This document shows, in pieces, positions 10,705-21,753 of a stretch of DNA of 64,000 bases (the stretch's first letter is position 1; each line of letters opens with the position of its first letter). The notes below the pieces were generated by a model. It worked only from the letters and a program-made list of their open reading frames with translations, was not told the origin of the DNA and ran no database searches. The position numbers and the translations under genes are program-made. The DNA comes from Rhynchopus sp. YZ270_cl-10 (lineage: Eukaryota; Euglenozoa; Diplonemea; Diplonemida; Diplonemidae): the NCBI GenBank assembly GCA_964035575.1, contig OZ037914.1:877129-941128 (forward strand). Reading direction: 5' to 3'.

Positions 10705-11203
10705 CTTCATCTTACAATTTTTTTTCTTTTCCCCTTTTTTATCCTACAGTAGTCCAAGAAACTTGACGTTCGAATTAGTTTATCGTATTTGGGTATTTTT
10801 TTTGTTTTTTTTTGGGTAATTTAGTATCTTTTTTGAACGCCAAAACAATATTTGGACTACTGTATCTTGTGTACACATCCCTCCCCCTTTCAATTTCCCA
10901 CAGTCTTTTTTTTTTTGATTGGCAAAAAAAACGATGTTCTTCCTCATTCAGAGGTTAACCTATCACAATTTTTTTTTACAGGAAAACAAAAAAAAGGCAA
11001 AACAGCGAAGGAAAAAAAGAAGGAAAAAAAAAATAGCGGGATAAGAGATAGCTTCTCGAGGTAGTATGTAACTTTTTTGGGGGTTCATTTCTCTTTCTGG
11101 GAGGGTAAAAAAAAAAATGAAAACTACGGTTTAAAAAAAAAGGTTATCCCATCATATTTGTTTACACCCACCCTTCTCACTCATCCCTAATGGTGGCAGT
11201 ATT

Positions 11204-11300
11204 GTGATGGGAGCCCATTGGAATACGCAAAATACATCAAAATACACGTATTGTGATGTATTTTGATGTATTTTGCGTATTCCAAATGGGCTCCCATCAC
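11204..11300. repeat. 97-bp near-perfect palindrome
   Basis: Arms of about 43 bp (starting GTGATGGGAGCCCATT) are reverse complements with one extra A on the right, leaving a loop of only about ten bases. The arms themselves repeat ATTTTGATGTATTTTG. It looks like a tiny foldback or MITE remnant and has no coding capacity. Confidence 0.75.
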
Positions 11301-11622
11301 CATAACTCATCCCACCCTTTTGCATGAGCTCGACCAAGCTGCGGTTTAGCACGTTTCAGTTGTTCTTTGTTTTTTTCAACACTTTCGTCTTCATTGGCTG
11401 CACTCTCATGAGTTTGGCAAAGGTTTTGTCAATCATACGGTGTAGATGTTAACCCTTGCAAATTGATTTGTAGGGTACCGTATAGGTTTCGGGGTGGTTT
11501 TCTGGTCCTCCGGTATACTAAAGGTGCACTGTTGTGGGGGGTATTTCAACCTCACACCTTTATTTTTATCCTCAAAAAAAACAGAATATTTCTTCACCCT
11601 AATTCTTATCAAAACGTTCACT
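11301..11622. other. Leader region of paralog 3
   Basis: Unrelated to spacers A and B. No gene is supported. The last ~60 bases before the ATG are rich in A, C and T, as in the other leaders. Confidence 0.45.
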
Positions 11623-12447
11623 ATGTCGACCACCTCGATGTTTGTGTTGTTCAGCATGTTTGCCGCCGCGTCTGCTGCGATTGAGCTGCAGAACTGCCGC
11701 CATGATATTGACTGCCGCACCTACGGTGATTCTGCGGCCGCGTGCGTTGGAAGGGCCTGCGACTGCACCGCCCCCGACACCACTGAGTTCTGCAGTGCCA
11801 ACTCCACCGCTGCCACCACCGGTGTGTCGTACGTCTTTGTCTTCAACTTCGACTGCGACCGTTTCTTCACCTCATCGACGCTGCGTTCCAGAATCCGTCT
11901 TTCCATCGAGGCTGTGCTGTCGCCTGGTGAGGTCTCTTTTGAGCTGACCTTCTCGTGTGGATCGGTTCGTGCTGTTGTTGCCGGAGACGTTGCGACCGAC
12001 CAGATCGCCAAAATTGGAGCGGACCTGACCACGCAAATCGAGACTGGCCTGGTTGGTACCGACATGGAGGGACTTATGACTGAGAGCGAGACCCAGCTGG
12101 ACTCCGCTAGCTCCTCATCGAGGTGTACCGTGGCAGCCCCCGCAGCCACTGCGGTCTACGTTTCTGAGAAGGATTCGTGCACCGTCACCAGCTGTGTGTC
12201 AGGATACGAGATCACTGCCCCCTCCCCAGCCTACATCGCAACCTGCACTGTGGTTGCCGACAGAGACCTCGACACCGATGATGACGACCTCTCGGACGGT
12301 GCCATCGCCGCCATTGTGCTCGGATGTGTCGGTGTGGTGGCTCTCATCATCGCTGCCATCTTCATCCTCCTCTCCAAGAAGTCCGACGCCCCTGAGGCCG
12401 GAGAGCAGAAGGGAGCCAGCGAGCCCTTCGAGGACGTTGTTGTCTAA
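11623..12447 (+). CDS. 12-cysteine type I membrane surface protein, paralog 3 (divergent)
   Basis: The protein has 274 aa. The signal peptide ends ASA|A. All 12 cysteines and FSCGSV are kept, but the ectodomain has diverged: it starts ELQNCRHDIDCRTYGD, has one extra residue after the first sequon (NSTAATTG), and its centre is rewritten (DQIAKIGADLTTQIETG). A longer acidic stalk (TDDDDLSD) is followed by one helix and a tail ending EPFEDVVV. It stands alone, with unrelated DNA on both sides and a long A run soon after the stop. The start is fixed by the shared MSTTSM signal peptide; an in-frame ATG lies 43 codons upstream in leader DNA. Confidence 0.9.
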   Translation: MSTTSMFVLFSMFAAASAAIELQNCRHDIDCRTYGDSAAACVGRACDCTAPDTTEFCSANSTAATTGVSYVFVFNFDCDRFFTSSTLRSRIRLSIEAVLSPGEVSFELTFSCGSVRAVVAGDVATDQIAKIGADLTTQIETGLVGTDMEGLMTESETQLDSASSSSRCTVAAPAATAVYVSEKDSCTVTSCVSGYEITAPSPAYIATCTVVADRDLDTDDDDLSDGAIAAIVLGCVGVVALIIAAIFILLSKKSDAPEAGEQKGASEPFEDVVV

Positions 12448-12949
12448 ATTATTTTTTGACAAAAAAAAAAAAAAAAAAAAAAGAAAAAGTGGGCGTTTTT
12501 AAACACCCAAAAAAAGAAAAAAAAGGTTGTTTTGTAAGATGTTTTGTGTCAATTATGTGAAGACACATTTTCATCTTTCACTTTTTATGCTCGATTTTCC
12601 TGAAATTTTTTTCGAGGGGGAGAAGAGGAAAAAAATGCAGGGAAAACAAAATCAAAAAAAACAAAAAAACAAAAAGCTACCCAAAAGAAAAAATACCGTT
12701 CGTTTTTCCGATTCTCTTTGGGGAGGAAATGAGGTTGGAGAAAAGGGGAGGTTTTGCCCCCTTTTTTTTCTCTCTTATTCTCCCCACTGCTAACTTTTTT
12801 GAGTCTGGACATGAAATAAAAAAATACGGATTTTCACGTGTGAACATTTTTCTATTCTCTTATATCCAGAATGGCTTGGGTTGGGTGTGTTTGTGATGTA
12901 TTTTTTTTTGATGTCGAGATACGCGTTGCTCTTTAACCTATTCAGGTGA

Positions 12950-12968
12950 CCAAGCATGAGAGGCTTAG
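12950..12968. repeat. Hairpin H1
   Basis: After ATTCAG-GTGA, CCAAGC and GCTTAG close an ATGAGAG loop, followed by GTTCATCTTAT. It has one C-A mismatch. The copy at 21121 carries the matching G instead. Confidence 0.55.
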
Positions 12969-13311
12969 GTTCATCTTATAAAACTTTTCTTTTCTTTTTT
13001 TTTTTTTTTGTCTTCCTCCTTTTTTTTTTGAAATATTTTTTCTTTTTTGCAATGTCGCGGAATGAAATTTTTACCTCGTTCTGCCGCTGAATTTAAAAAA
13101 AAATTAAAGAAATGGGGTTCAATGAATTGAAAACGTTTGGAAAAAAAGAATCGCGCACTTATCGACATCAATCTTTTTTAAAAAAAACCGCCCAATCAAA
13201 AAGCTATTCCCATATACCCCTCATCTCACCGCGTTTTTCACTCAGCAGAATTAGCTTGTAGCAGAGAAGATACTGGCACGCCTTAAAATACCTGCCTTCT
13301 TCTCAAGGTGA

Positions 13312-13330
13312 CTAAGCACGAGAGGCTTAG
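13312..13330. repeat. Hairpin H1, consensus copy
   Basis: CTAAGC-ACGAGAG-GCTTAG preceded by CTCAAGGTGA and followed by GGTCATCTTATAAACT. This is the best-formed copy in the window. Confidence 0.65.
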
Positions 13331-13984
13331 GGTCATCTTATAAACTATTATTCTTTCTTTTCCCCTCATGTTTTACCGCTTTGAAGCGTCTTTTTTCCAC
13401 CTGAGGTACCCCACCCCCCGGAGTACCCCCCTGAACCAAAGAAATATACACAATGAGAAAAAAAGAAATGCTGTCATTTTTTTTTCAGTAAATACACTCT
13501 TTTTGTTTATTACAGTGTAGACTGCTTTGCTTGGCAGCTATACTAAAATTTGATTACCACCTCACCTCAACTCAAAAAAAAAAAAAATCTATTGACGCAG
13601 TTACAATGTGTCAACGGAGTACAGAAAAAAAGAGAAAATTGGTGTCAAATAGTTGTTCTACCCATATAGGGTAGGGCACATGGAAAAAAAAAAACAAAAT
13701 AAGAGGACAAAGCAAACATAACAAAAAAAAACTTCAGAAAAAACCCAAACTACGTATACGGTGGGAGGTGGTTGGTATAATGTAGAAGCGGATGCTGCAA
13801 TTTACTTTGCGCGTCGACCAAGCCCCACTACCCCCAGGGAAACTTTGACGAGGACATCGTAACCATTTTTCGTTGTCCACACTACGTTTTTAAGTTCTTT
13901 CTTCTCCTTTTTGCAGCTAAATAATGAACCAACCCTTAACTTCAATGTTTACGCAATCACAGGAGGGAAATAATAATAAAAAAA

Positions 13985-14050
13985 CAGTGGATATTGCACA
14001 AACTGTGGCAACACAACCGAGGCAACTACACTGCTCCAACAATTTATCAA
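13985..14050. repeat. Dispersed repeat, copy 1 (second copy near 18303-18372)
   Basis: The stretch from GTGGATATTGCACAAACTG to CTCCAACAATTTATCAAA recurs with small insertions at 18303-18372. A weaker relative lies near 14280. There is no coding capacity. Confidence 0.6.
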
Positions 14051-15663
14051 AAAAAAAAACATACATTTTTCAAAAACTTGGATGCAAAATGTGTCCTCTC
14101 TTTTGAGGGCATCTTTCGAGTTTTACTGTCTGGGAAGCGAATAGCTGACCACCTGCCCAGTACGGGAGGTCCTATACACGTTCCAGGTGTCACGCAATAC
14201 GACAGGTTTTTTTTTTTTTAGCCCCTCACCAAACAAAATACTGCAGATTATCATACAAAAAATTGGTCTTTTTTTGTAACAGTGGAGCTTTGTCTAGGCG
14301 GCAACTACACTATTTTAACAACTCTTCAAAAAAATTAAAAAAATGGCCATTTTTTCTCTCTTTTCTTCCTCGCATAACTTATTGCATTTATTTTTGTCCC
14401 CCTCTTCCAGAATCAACCATAGAGGGGGTCAATAGCAACAACAACAACACCGACGATGATATTGCATTATTTTCTCTCTTTTTTTAAAATATTGCGAGCT
14501 CTTCTTCACACAGCACATCTCCCTTTTTTTCTTCCCTTTTAGGGGTTGTTTTTGTGTGCGAAGTTCTTTGCGATTAGTAGTAGCCCCACTCAAAATATTT
14601 TTCCACACAATTTCTCCCCTCCCTCAAATCCTTTGACCATGCTTTGCATTGTTTTGTCAGTGGTACCTTTGTATGCATCCCACCCACCCACCCCCCCCAC
14701 ACTGCCCCCCCCTCAGAAAAAAAAATGATATTACTCAAATACCCCCTCATTTTGTGAGAATCGTTTTTGGTATATCTTTTTTTTCAAAAAAAAATGGAGA
14801 AAAGAAAAAAAAAAGTAATGAATAGGAAGAAAGAGAGAGAGAGAGCGAGCCTTCGGTTTGTCAATTATTCTCTCTTTTTTTTTTAAAGGTAATTCTTATG
14901 TTGTATCTTTACGACAAAAAAAAAAATGCTTTCTATTTTTTTCTCCCAGTGTTTTGTACCCCCAATCTATCTTTCACAGTTTCTCTCTTTTTTTTTTTTT
15001 TTGTGAGCAAAGAGATGGGAGGTGTTATCTCCTATCTATTTTGTTCTCTTTTCTTTCTCTTCCCCTACTTTTTCTTTTTTTCTTTTTATTTTTTTTTGGG
15101 AAAAATGACAAAGGGAAAAAAACGGGTGTTAAAAAAAAAACGGAGGAACATGGTACAGCCAATAGGTGCATAGAGCATTCTTTGATTAGGAACGCTACAA
15201 AGGACAGGATTTTTATTGACAGTGTTTGAGTGAATGACTTCTTTTTTTGGGAACGTTGGATATTGCACAACAACCGTGATATGTCCTGCGATTTCAACAA
15301 AAAAATTGATCACAAAAACACAAAAAAAAAAAATATACGGGCTGTTGTACTGGAGTTGTGTTTACACTCCTACAATAAAAATGAAACAACCCTAAATTGT
15401 CCAAAGGCACATATTAATGGTAATCCTTGTATCCTCTCGAAAAAGAAATGTGGTATCCGTGAAGAGCAAAACACTGCTCGCGTGGACCAAGATTTTTATG
15501 AAAAAAATATGTAAACCGCAAATATAAAAACGAAAAGAAAAAAAGCACATATCAAAGAGCCAAGGCTGGGACTCCATGTGTGTACATGGTCCAGACCCTT
15601 GGTGAACATTGCAGTACAAAAAAGAATTGGCGGGGGTTCTCTTATTTCTTGTCTTCGTCTTGG

Positions 15664-15780
15664 AGTTTACTTAGGTTTCCTTTTTACATCTTCTGTTGTA
15701 GGCCGCAGGGTACTTTGTGATTTCATCCAGCTGGCATCGGTACAGTGGGTCAGTCGGAGGTGTGCCTGCATCAATAACTA
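15664..15780. repeat. ~110-bp dispersed repeat, copy 1
   Basis: The sequence from TTACTTAGGTTTCC through CATCTTCTGTTGT to GCATCAATAAC recurs at 28680-28790 and, without its first part, at 18808-18897. The spacers around the three copies are otherwise unrelated. It could be a short non-coding RNA gene or a SINE-like element; nothing decides between these. Confidence 0.6.
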
Positions 15781-15927
15781 CAGTTTCTTCTTATTGGTTT
15801 CGTGTTATATGCACCTAATTTTTGACGCTGAGTTTGGTATTTGGAGGGAGTTGCTACCCTGTTAAAGTCGGGTGCTTTATTCTGGGATGTGATGTATTTG
15901 TATCACGATAGCGATAGTGGTAAAATA

Positions 15928-15943
15928 TGTGTCGAGAGGCACA
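15928..15943. repeat. Hairpin H2 in leader of paralog 4
   Basis: TGTG and CACA close the loop TCGAGAGG, followed by CTCATCTTTGAG. The upstream stretch GATAGTGGTAAAATATG also matches the start of the H2 module in spacer A (near 560) and at 57009. Confidence 0.5.
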
Positions 15944-16085
15944 CTCATCTTTGAGTTCTTTGTATGTCTTCTTGGGGCGAGGGGGGAGGGAGGCAACTGC
16001 AGCTAGACAACCACCCACCCACCCTCCTGCTACCTTAACCACCACACAGTCTTCCAACAAAATATATATCATTAGCTCATCAACA

Positions 16086-16886
16086 ATGTCGACCTACTCG
16101 ATGCTCGTTCTCCTCGCCGTGGTTGCGACTGCGTCTGCCCAGATCCAGCTGACCAACTGCGCCAGAAACATTGACTGCCGCACCTACGGTGATGCCTCCG
16201 CAAACTGTGTGTCCAACGCCTGCGACTGCACAGCCCCCGACACCACTGAGTTCTGCAGTGCCAACTCCACAGGAACCACTGGTGTGTCGTACGTGTTCTC
16301 CTTCACCTTCGACTGTGACAGGTTCTTCACCAGCCCTTCGCTGATCAGCACAATCCGTCTGACCATTGAGCAGACTGTGTCCCTTGGAGAGATCGCCATT
16401 GACATCACCTTCTCGTGTGGATCTGTGCAGACTGTGGTTAATGCTGAAGTCCCTGTGGGAAATGTTGCGTCGATTGGAGCAGAGATCACCGCCAACCTGG
16501 AGACCGCTCTTGTGGACACTGAGATGAACAACACGCTGAGCGCAAGCGCGGTGAGTGTGGACGCAGGCGCCACTGCTGACAGTTGCTCTGTGACATCCCC
16601 TGCTGCTACCTCGGTGTACGTGCCCTCTACGAACATGTGCACTGTGACGTCGTGCACCAGTGGCTACGAGCTCCAGACGACCGCACCGACGTATGTTGCA
16701 CAGTGCGTTGAGGTTGTTGTTGAGTCGGACGACGACCTCTCGGACGGTGCCATCGCTGCCATTGTGATGGGTGGTGTTGCACTGTGCGCACTCATTGCTG
16801 CGGCCATGTACATTGTCTTCGCTAAGAAGCCCGAGCCAGAGCAGAAGGTTACCAACAACGAGCCCATGGGCGACGTCGACGTTTAG
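16086..16886 (+). CDS. 12-cysteine type I membrane surface protein, paralog 4
   Basis: The protein has 266 aa. The signal peptide is the second type, MSTYSMLVLLAVVATASA|Q, shared with paralog 6. It has 12 cysteines and sequons at NST (60) and NNT (148). The centre (QTVVNAEVPVGNVASIGAEITANLE) resembles paralog 6 more than array A. The stalk DDDLSD is followed by one helix and a tail ending EPMGDVDV. The leader has a polypyrimidine/CA-rich stretch and an H2 hairpin; the downstream DNA is unrelated to spacers A and B. In-frame codons upstream of the chosen ATG are leader sequence. Confidence 0.9.
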   Translation: MSTYSMLVLLAVVATASAQIQLTNCARNIDCRTYGDASANCVSNACDCTAPDTTEFCSANSTGTTGVSYVFSFTFDCDRFFTSPSLISTIRLTIEQTVSLGEIAIDITFSCGSVQTVVNAEVPVGNVASIGAEITANLETALVDTEMNNTLSASAVSVDAGATADSCSVTSPAATSVYVPSTNMCTVTSCTSGYELQTTAPTYVAQCVEVVVESDDDLSDGAIAAIVMGGVALCALIAAAMYIVFAKKPEPEQKVTNNEPMGDVDV

Positions 16887-17489
16887 AGCCAGAAGAAAAC
16901 CACACAAGGGAGTGGCCGTGATTTTGTTGCCATAGAGCAAAGGGCACCTGCTCATGGGTTCAATGCATAACCTATTGTAACGTACCTATTATCGCATCCC
17001 CCCTAGAATGGCTCAGCGGAATGGCAGCATCAGCGGAAAATATCTAAAACCAAAACAAAATAAAACGATGCTGCTCTGAACCCATGTACTGTGCATAGCC
17101 GAGTGATGTCACTCTCGTCCCCTATTTTTTTTTTCTTTTTCTAGATCAACCGACCTTTTGATATATCATTTTTCGTGGAAATGTCCGTCCATTTTTTCCC
17201 CCATTTTTTTCTTTCTCCCCAGATATTGGGATTCCCCTTAGGACCTTTTTGTTCACCAACAAAAACAAAAAACGAAAAACAAAACAATACATATCCCTGT
17301 CAGTAGAAGAAGTAACTCCCTGTGGCAGGGAAGGGTGCGGTGGGTAGGCGATGGGGTGGGTATCAAAATGGGCAAATAAAATAAAAATTATTGCTCACCC
17401 ACTTGATTAGTCAACGGACCTAAGGTGACAAACCCCCCCCCAGAGGGGCTAAAGAATCATCTTGTAAGACAGGTCTCTTTGATGTGGAC

Positions 17490-17504
17490 GTGCACAGAGG
17501 GCAC
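17490..17504. repeat. Hairpin H2
   Basis: GTGC and GCAC close the loop ACAGAGG; the trailer ATTCAATTGA is degenerate. Confidence 0.4.
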
Positions 17505-17877
17505 ATTCAATTGATTCAGGTTGTTCTTTTGATTTTTTTTTTCTTCGATTTCGTCTAATAGACAAATGCCTCCCATCTTCCTCTCCAATCCCTGTTTTGT
17601 TTTGTTTTTGTTTTTGTTTTTTTTGCTCGCATTTTTTCTTTTTTTTTTTTTTGAGACAGAGAATAATTAGCCCGACCAAAGACATATTTTCTCTCGTCCG
17701 TCGCAAACGCGCACCCAGTCCCCTGCCCCCGTCCTCAAAGGCTTTTTATCCTCCCCCCTTCCCCCCTCTCCGATTGTGGTAGCTCGCAAATACGGGAAAA
17801 AAGGAAAGGAAAACTAATACTTCCTGGCACAAAAAAAAAACGTTTTAAAAGGCCTTTTTTTTTGCTATTTTTGTTCA

Positions 17878-17910
<33 letters not shown>

Positions 17911-18202
17911 GAGATTGCGAGCATTGTGCAAGCCGTTTCAGTTTTTTTTTTTCTCCCCCCAATTCAAAAAACAGGGGATTTCAAAGGGAGATACGGTAAA
18001 AAGCAAATTTTATTTTCGTAGAAAAAACCCCCCCTTACACGCAAAAGGTGCGCAAGAAGTGCGAATCAACCCTTGAATTTTTTTTTTTTTGGTGTGGGTG
18101 AATGGAGGGAGTACAAGAAGTGCGATTCAACCCTTCAGCCACGCTGACGATTTTTTTTTAAACATCCGTATTTTTTTGGAGTTCTCTTTTTTTTCCCTGT
18201 GG

Positions 18203-18248
18203 AGTGTCAGTGTCTGCGTCTCAGGCGTTTGGCGCTGTCAACTTCACC
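18203..18248. repeat. Hairpin-type repeat H3
   Basis: GTGGAGTGTCAGTG, then a GCGTC...GGCGTTTG core, then CGCTG and TCAACTTCACC. The outer arms CAGTG/CGCTG pair with one G-T. It is closely related to 57477-57528; others are near 8908, 28820 and 41905. Confidence 0.5.
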
Positions 18249-18807
18249 CATTTTTTTTTTAACTGCAAATCAGAGGCTCCAAGAAAGAGAGTGAACCATT
18301 GGATATAGTGGATATTTGCACAAAACTGTGGCAACACAAACCGAGGCAAACTACACTGCTCCAACAATTTATCAAAGAATTTTTAAAAAAAGAAAAGGGT
18401 AGTGCCCTTCTGGTGCCGTCCACATAGTTTCTTTTCTATAAGAAAGTACATGAATTTATCCTCCCTCTATTTTTTTTTTGTAGAAGTAGAAGGAAGATAG
18501 TTGCGGGGACGTTCCTTCTATACTCCATTGGTGAAAATTTTTTTTTACTCGCCCCTTCCCCTGCAAAAATAGCAACTCTCATTGAAAACTGGCAAACACC
18601 TTTTGTTGTCTATACCATTTAAAAAGTTTTGTAGAAGTAAAGTGCTCCACCCCCTCTTCCCGAACCCATTCCCAAAATCGAAAGCCGCAAAAAGGGGGAG
18701 TTTATTCTTGTGCTCTGATTGAGCCATTTTGGCCCTGAGTGGGGTTTTTTTTAGTATATGATATAATATCTCAGACCACAAGACCAAATTCCTTCGCTGT
18801 GATTTTC

Positions 18808-18897
18808 TTTCATCTTCTGTTGTTGGCCGCAGGGTACTTACGCTTTCATCCAGCTGGCACCGTATGTGGGTCAGCGGGAGGTGCCTGCATTAATAAC
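18808..18897. repeat. ~110-bp dispersed repeat, copy 2
   Basis: Begins at TTTCATCTTCTGTTGTTGG and ends GCATTAATAACTT. It matches 15690-15780 and 28700-28790. Confidence 0.6.
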
Positions 18898-19158
18898 TTC
18901 GTTTTCTTTTTGGTTTCCCCCTGTTTTTGCAAACAAGCTTTCAAATCCCCCTGTTTTTGAGCGATGATGTACATGCCCAGAAGAGGCATGTTCGAGAAGG
19001 GGTTATTATTTTTTATTTTTATTTTTTTTAGATTCGTTTTTCGCAGAATGTATAACCTCTGATCAGACGATATGAAATTTGTTTTCTTTTTTTCGTCTGC
19101 AAGATCTTTGTATTTGCAGGGGGGGCTTATGCAGTTCTGTATAGTTTTAGACTGATGG

Positions 19159-19175
19159 CTGTGCATGCGAAACAG
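19159..19175. repeat. Hairpin H2, variant stem
   Basis: CTGT and ACAG replace the usual TGTG/CACA pair around GCATGCGAA. The trailer TTCATCTTTCAAGTTTTC is identical to other H2 copies, so stem and partner appear to have changed together. Confidence 0.5.
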
Positions 19176-19473
19176 TTCATCTTTCAAGTTTTCTTTTGAT
19201 TTTTTTTTTCTTTTTAGATTTTTCCAGAGCGGTGGAGTGGACGGGTTATATGTTTTCTCACTACAGAAAATAAATACCGGTCTCATGTACCCCCTTCTTG
19301 GCCTAAGGATACAACAAACATATAAGTCATACAAGAGTGCACTTAAAAAAAAAAAACGGATCGTGTTTTTGTCTGATCGTGACGATGCCTCTGTGCCTCT
19401 GCCTAACCACACCCAACAAACAGCTTTCTTTGCATACTTTATAACAAACGGAAAAAAAAACACTTAAAAAACA

Positions 19474-20283
19474 ATGTCAACCACCTCGATGCTCGTTCTC
19501 CTCGCCGTGGTTGCGACTGCGTCTGCCCAGATCCAGCTGACCAGCTGCTCCAGAAACGTCGACTGCCGCACCTACGAGGACACCGCCGCAACCTGCTCGT
19601 CCAACACCTGCTCGTGCACTGCCCCCGACACCACTGACTTCTGCAGTGGAAACACAACCGCCACCACCACTGGTGTGTCGTACGTGTTCTCCTTCAACTT
19701 CGACTGTGACAAGTTCTTCACGAACCCTGCACTCATCAGCAGAATCCGTCTGACCATTGAGCAGACTGTGTCCCTTGGAGAGATCGCCATTGACATCACC
19801 TTCTCGTGTGGATCTGTGGAGCTTATTGTGAACGGAGACATCCCTGTGGCAAGCGTTGCGTCGATCGGTGCGGACATCCAGACCAGCGTGGAGACTGCCG
19901 TGGCTGGGTCTGATCTGGAGAACACACTGACTGCAAGCAGCGTCAGTCTGGATGCGGGCAGCAGTGCCACCACCTGCAACGTGACGTCCCCTGTTGCCAC
20001 AGCTGTGTACGTTGCTGCCACGAACACGTGCTCTGTGACCACCTGTGTGTCTGGGTACGAGCTCCAGACGAACGCACCTGACTACGTCGCCACCTGTGTG
20101 GAGGTGGAGGTGGACAGCGACGATGACGACCTTTCGGACGGTGCTATCGCTGGTATCGTGCTGGGTTGTGTTGGTTTCTGTGCGCTGATTGTGGCTGCAG
20201 TGTTCATTGTGGTGTCGAAGAAGCCAGAGGCTGTGGAGCAGAAGACTGAGAAGAACGAGCCTGTCGACACTGTCGACGTGTAA
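19474..20283 (+). CDS. 12-cysteine type I membrane surface protein, paralog 5 (mosaic)
   Basis: The protein has 269 aa. Its signal peptide (MLVLLAVVATASAQ) is that of paralogs 4 and 6, except that residue 4 is Thr. From the middle of the ectodomain to the membrane helix it is nearly the array A protein (IPVASVASIGADIQTSVE, then SSVSLDAGSSATTCNVTSPVATAV). Sequons are NTT and NVT. The stalk DDDDLSD is followed by one helix and a tail ending EPVDTVDV. The shared blocks suggest gene conversion between family members. The chosen ATG is the first in frame; an A-rich leader precedes it. Confidence 0.9.
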   Translation: MSTTSMLVLLAVVATASAQIQLTSCSRNVDCRTYEDTAATCSSNTCSCTAPDTTDFCSGNTTATTTGVSYVFSFNFDCDKFFTNPALISRIRLTIEQTVSLGEIAIDITFSCGSVELIVNGDIPVASVASIGADIQTSVETAVAGSDLENTLTASSVSLDAGSSATTCNVTSPVATAVYVAATNTCSVTTCVSGYELQTNAPDYVATCVEVEVDSDDDDLSDGAIAGIVLGCVGFCALIVAAVFIVVSKKPEAVEQKTEKNEPVDTVDV

Positions 20284-20549
20284 GATGTGTGTTGCGAATC
20301 ATGAACAAGAAAAAATCACCCTTAGTGAACGTTACAATTACCCACCCATGCCACAACAAAGTTTTGTTGTGTCTCTTGTCTTTGCCTATTCATCATTATG
20401 TTGTGTTCGTTAGAACGCAACTTCCAACAATATTCTGTCAGATGTCTGTTCACCACGCGAGGCGCATCCATCTTTCAAGTTTTATTTTGTTTTTTGTTTT
20501 TTTTTTTTGCGTTGAAAAATTCCACTGCGTTGCGTCTTTATTTAGATAA

Positions 20550-20565
20550 CTAAGCAACAGCTTAG
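20550..20565. repeat. Hairpin H1, short loop
   Basis: CTAAGC and GCTTAG close a loop of only AACA, followed by GTTCTTCTGACC. A TTTAG lies just upstream. Confidence 0.55.
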
Positions 20566-21120
20566 GTTCTTCTGACCCCACCCCCTTTATATGCTTCGCG
20601 TGATACCATTGCCGTCTGTCTCCAGATGATTGTGTACGAGCACGACATTCCATTCATCTATTAACTCCCTCTCATTTGATCAACTGCACGCCCTTGTACG
20701 CATCAGTGCGAACCCTGGACACTATATCAAGTATCCAGGTGGCTTAAGCAGTCGATCATGCGTCAAACCACCACAAGGAGACACCCAATGTTTAAGTTTT
20801 TTTTTCTCTCTCTCCTCTAGTATCTAAGTTTTAGTTGACAGCCTCTTCCCAAGGAAATACCGTACCCTTTTAATCTTTGCGAAAATGTTATTCCCCCCCC
20901 GTTACTTTGTGCGTTCGCTTCTCAAAAAAAAAAAGTAAAAAATGGCCGTTTTTTTTTGTGGTTCTTCCAACTATTTTAAAAAGGTGTCATTTTATTTTAT
21001 TTTTTTGTAGTAGCGCGTGGATTGTTCGCACACACACGCACCTTATGCAGTCGACAAAGTTCGTGTAGCTTAGATGGATTTTGTATTAGTATAGGTGGGT
21101 CTTGTATTTTATCAAGGTGA

Positions 21121-21139
21121 CCAAGCACAAGAGGCTTGG
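21121..21139. repeat. Hairpin H1 with compensatory change
   Basis: CCAAGC and GCTTGG close the loop ACAAGAG. The T-A pair of the consensus is replaced by C-G on both sides. Upstream is ATCAAGGTGA; downstream GGCTTATCTTG. Confidence 0.6.
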
Positions 21140-21753
21140 GGCTTATCTTGACATAATTTTACTTTCTCTTTTTTTGGTTGTTTGAATTGGTGCCTGCATC
21201 GACTAAGAACGGAAAAAAAGGACTGGGACAAAACTAAGTAAAACCCGTTCACACAGTCAGCATCCGAAGGCGTAGGCATCTTCAAGCTATTACTCTTTCT
21301 TTGTTGAGGAAAGAAGTACATCTTTCTTAAAACAAATTTTCGCCCCTTTCCCTAGAGTAGGTAGTGAATATACAGCATTTAGGACCAGAGAACATCTAGG
21401 CCTTTCATTCAGGGCACCGGGAAACAACCTAAATAAAGCTGTCATTTTACATACGAATTTAATGTTTAAAAAAGCGATTGTTGAGGGGTTTTTCCCCTTT
21501 TGTCTTCTTTTCTGCAGTTGGGGATGAGGTGTGCGACTCATAGTGCCCCTTTTCCCTGGTTCGGGTGGCGCCACTGTGGGTGGTAGCGACGCTATTCTCC
21601 AAAAGAAATTTTTTTTTTTAGTGGAAAAAAAAAGCATTTTTGTTTTTGTATTCTCGATTGAATGTCTCAATCTGCATGTCACACACACACACAGCTCTAT
21701 ATCAATACAAACGTATCAAAACTAATCAAAAAAAAGTAATAATAATAAAAACA

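Larger units (their letters stand above)
10305..11203. other. Gene-free spacer
   Basis: Dominated by T and A runs. No gene is supported. It carries an H2 hairpin (10402-10420) and an H1 hairpin (10685-10704), both directly preceded by T-rich tracts ending in AG. Confidence 0.55.
12448..16085. other. 3.6-kb gene-free spacer
   Basis: No gene is supported; frames are short and follow homopolymer runs. It contains H1 hairpins at 12950-12968 and 13312-13330, an AGTG...CACT-type repeat near 13512, a repeat at about 13985-14050 that recurs at 18303, a ~110-bp dispersed repeat (15664-15780), and an H2 hairpin (15928-15943) in the leader of the next gene. Confidence 0.6.
16887..19473. other. 2.6-kb gene-free spacer
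   Basis: No gene is supported. It holds long T runs (17881-17908), a degenerate H1 near 17424, an H2 at 17490-17504, an H3 repeat at about 18203-18248, the second copy of the 13985 repeat (18303-18372), the ~110-bp dispersed repeat (18808-18897) and an H2 variant at 19159-19175. Confidence 0.6.
20284..21753. other. 1.5-kb gene-free spacer
   Basis: No gene is supported. It holds a degenerate H2 near 20452-20480 (with the TTTCAAGTTTT trailer), H1 hairpins at 20550-20565 and 21121-21139, and a CA/AC-rich leader before the next ATG. Confidence 0.55.

Noticed and set aside
13308-13345. H1 hairpins as tRNA-like or SINE promoters because GGTTCATC resembles a B box
   Set aside because: The putative A and B boxes would be too close and no tRNA fold can be drawn.
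14858-15229. Phe/Lys-rich frames in homopolymer-rich spacers (also 4854-5219, 24051-24335, 27925-28593)
   Set aside because: They arise from T and A runs; low complexity with no signal of coding.
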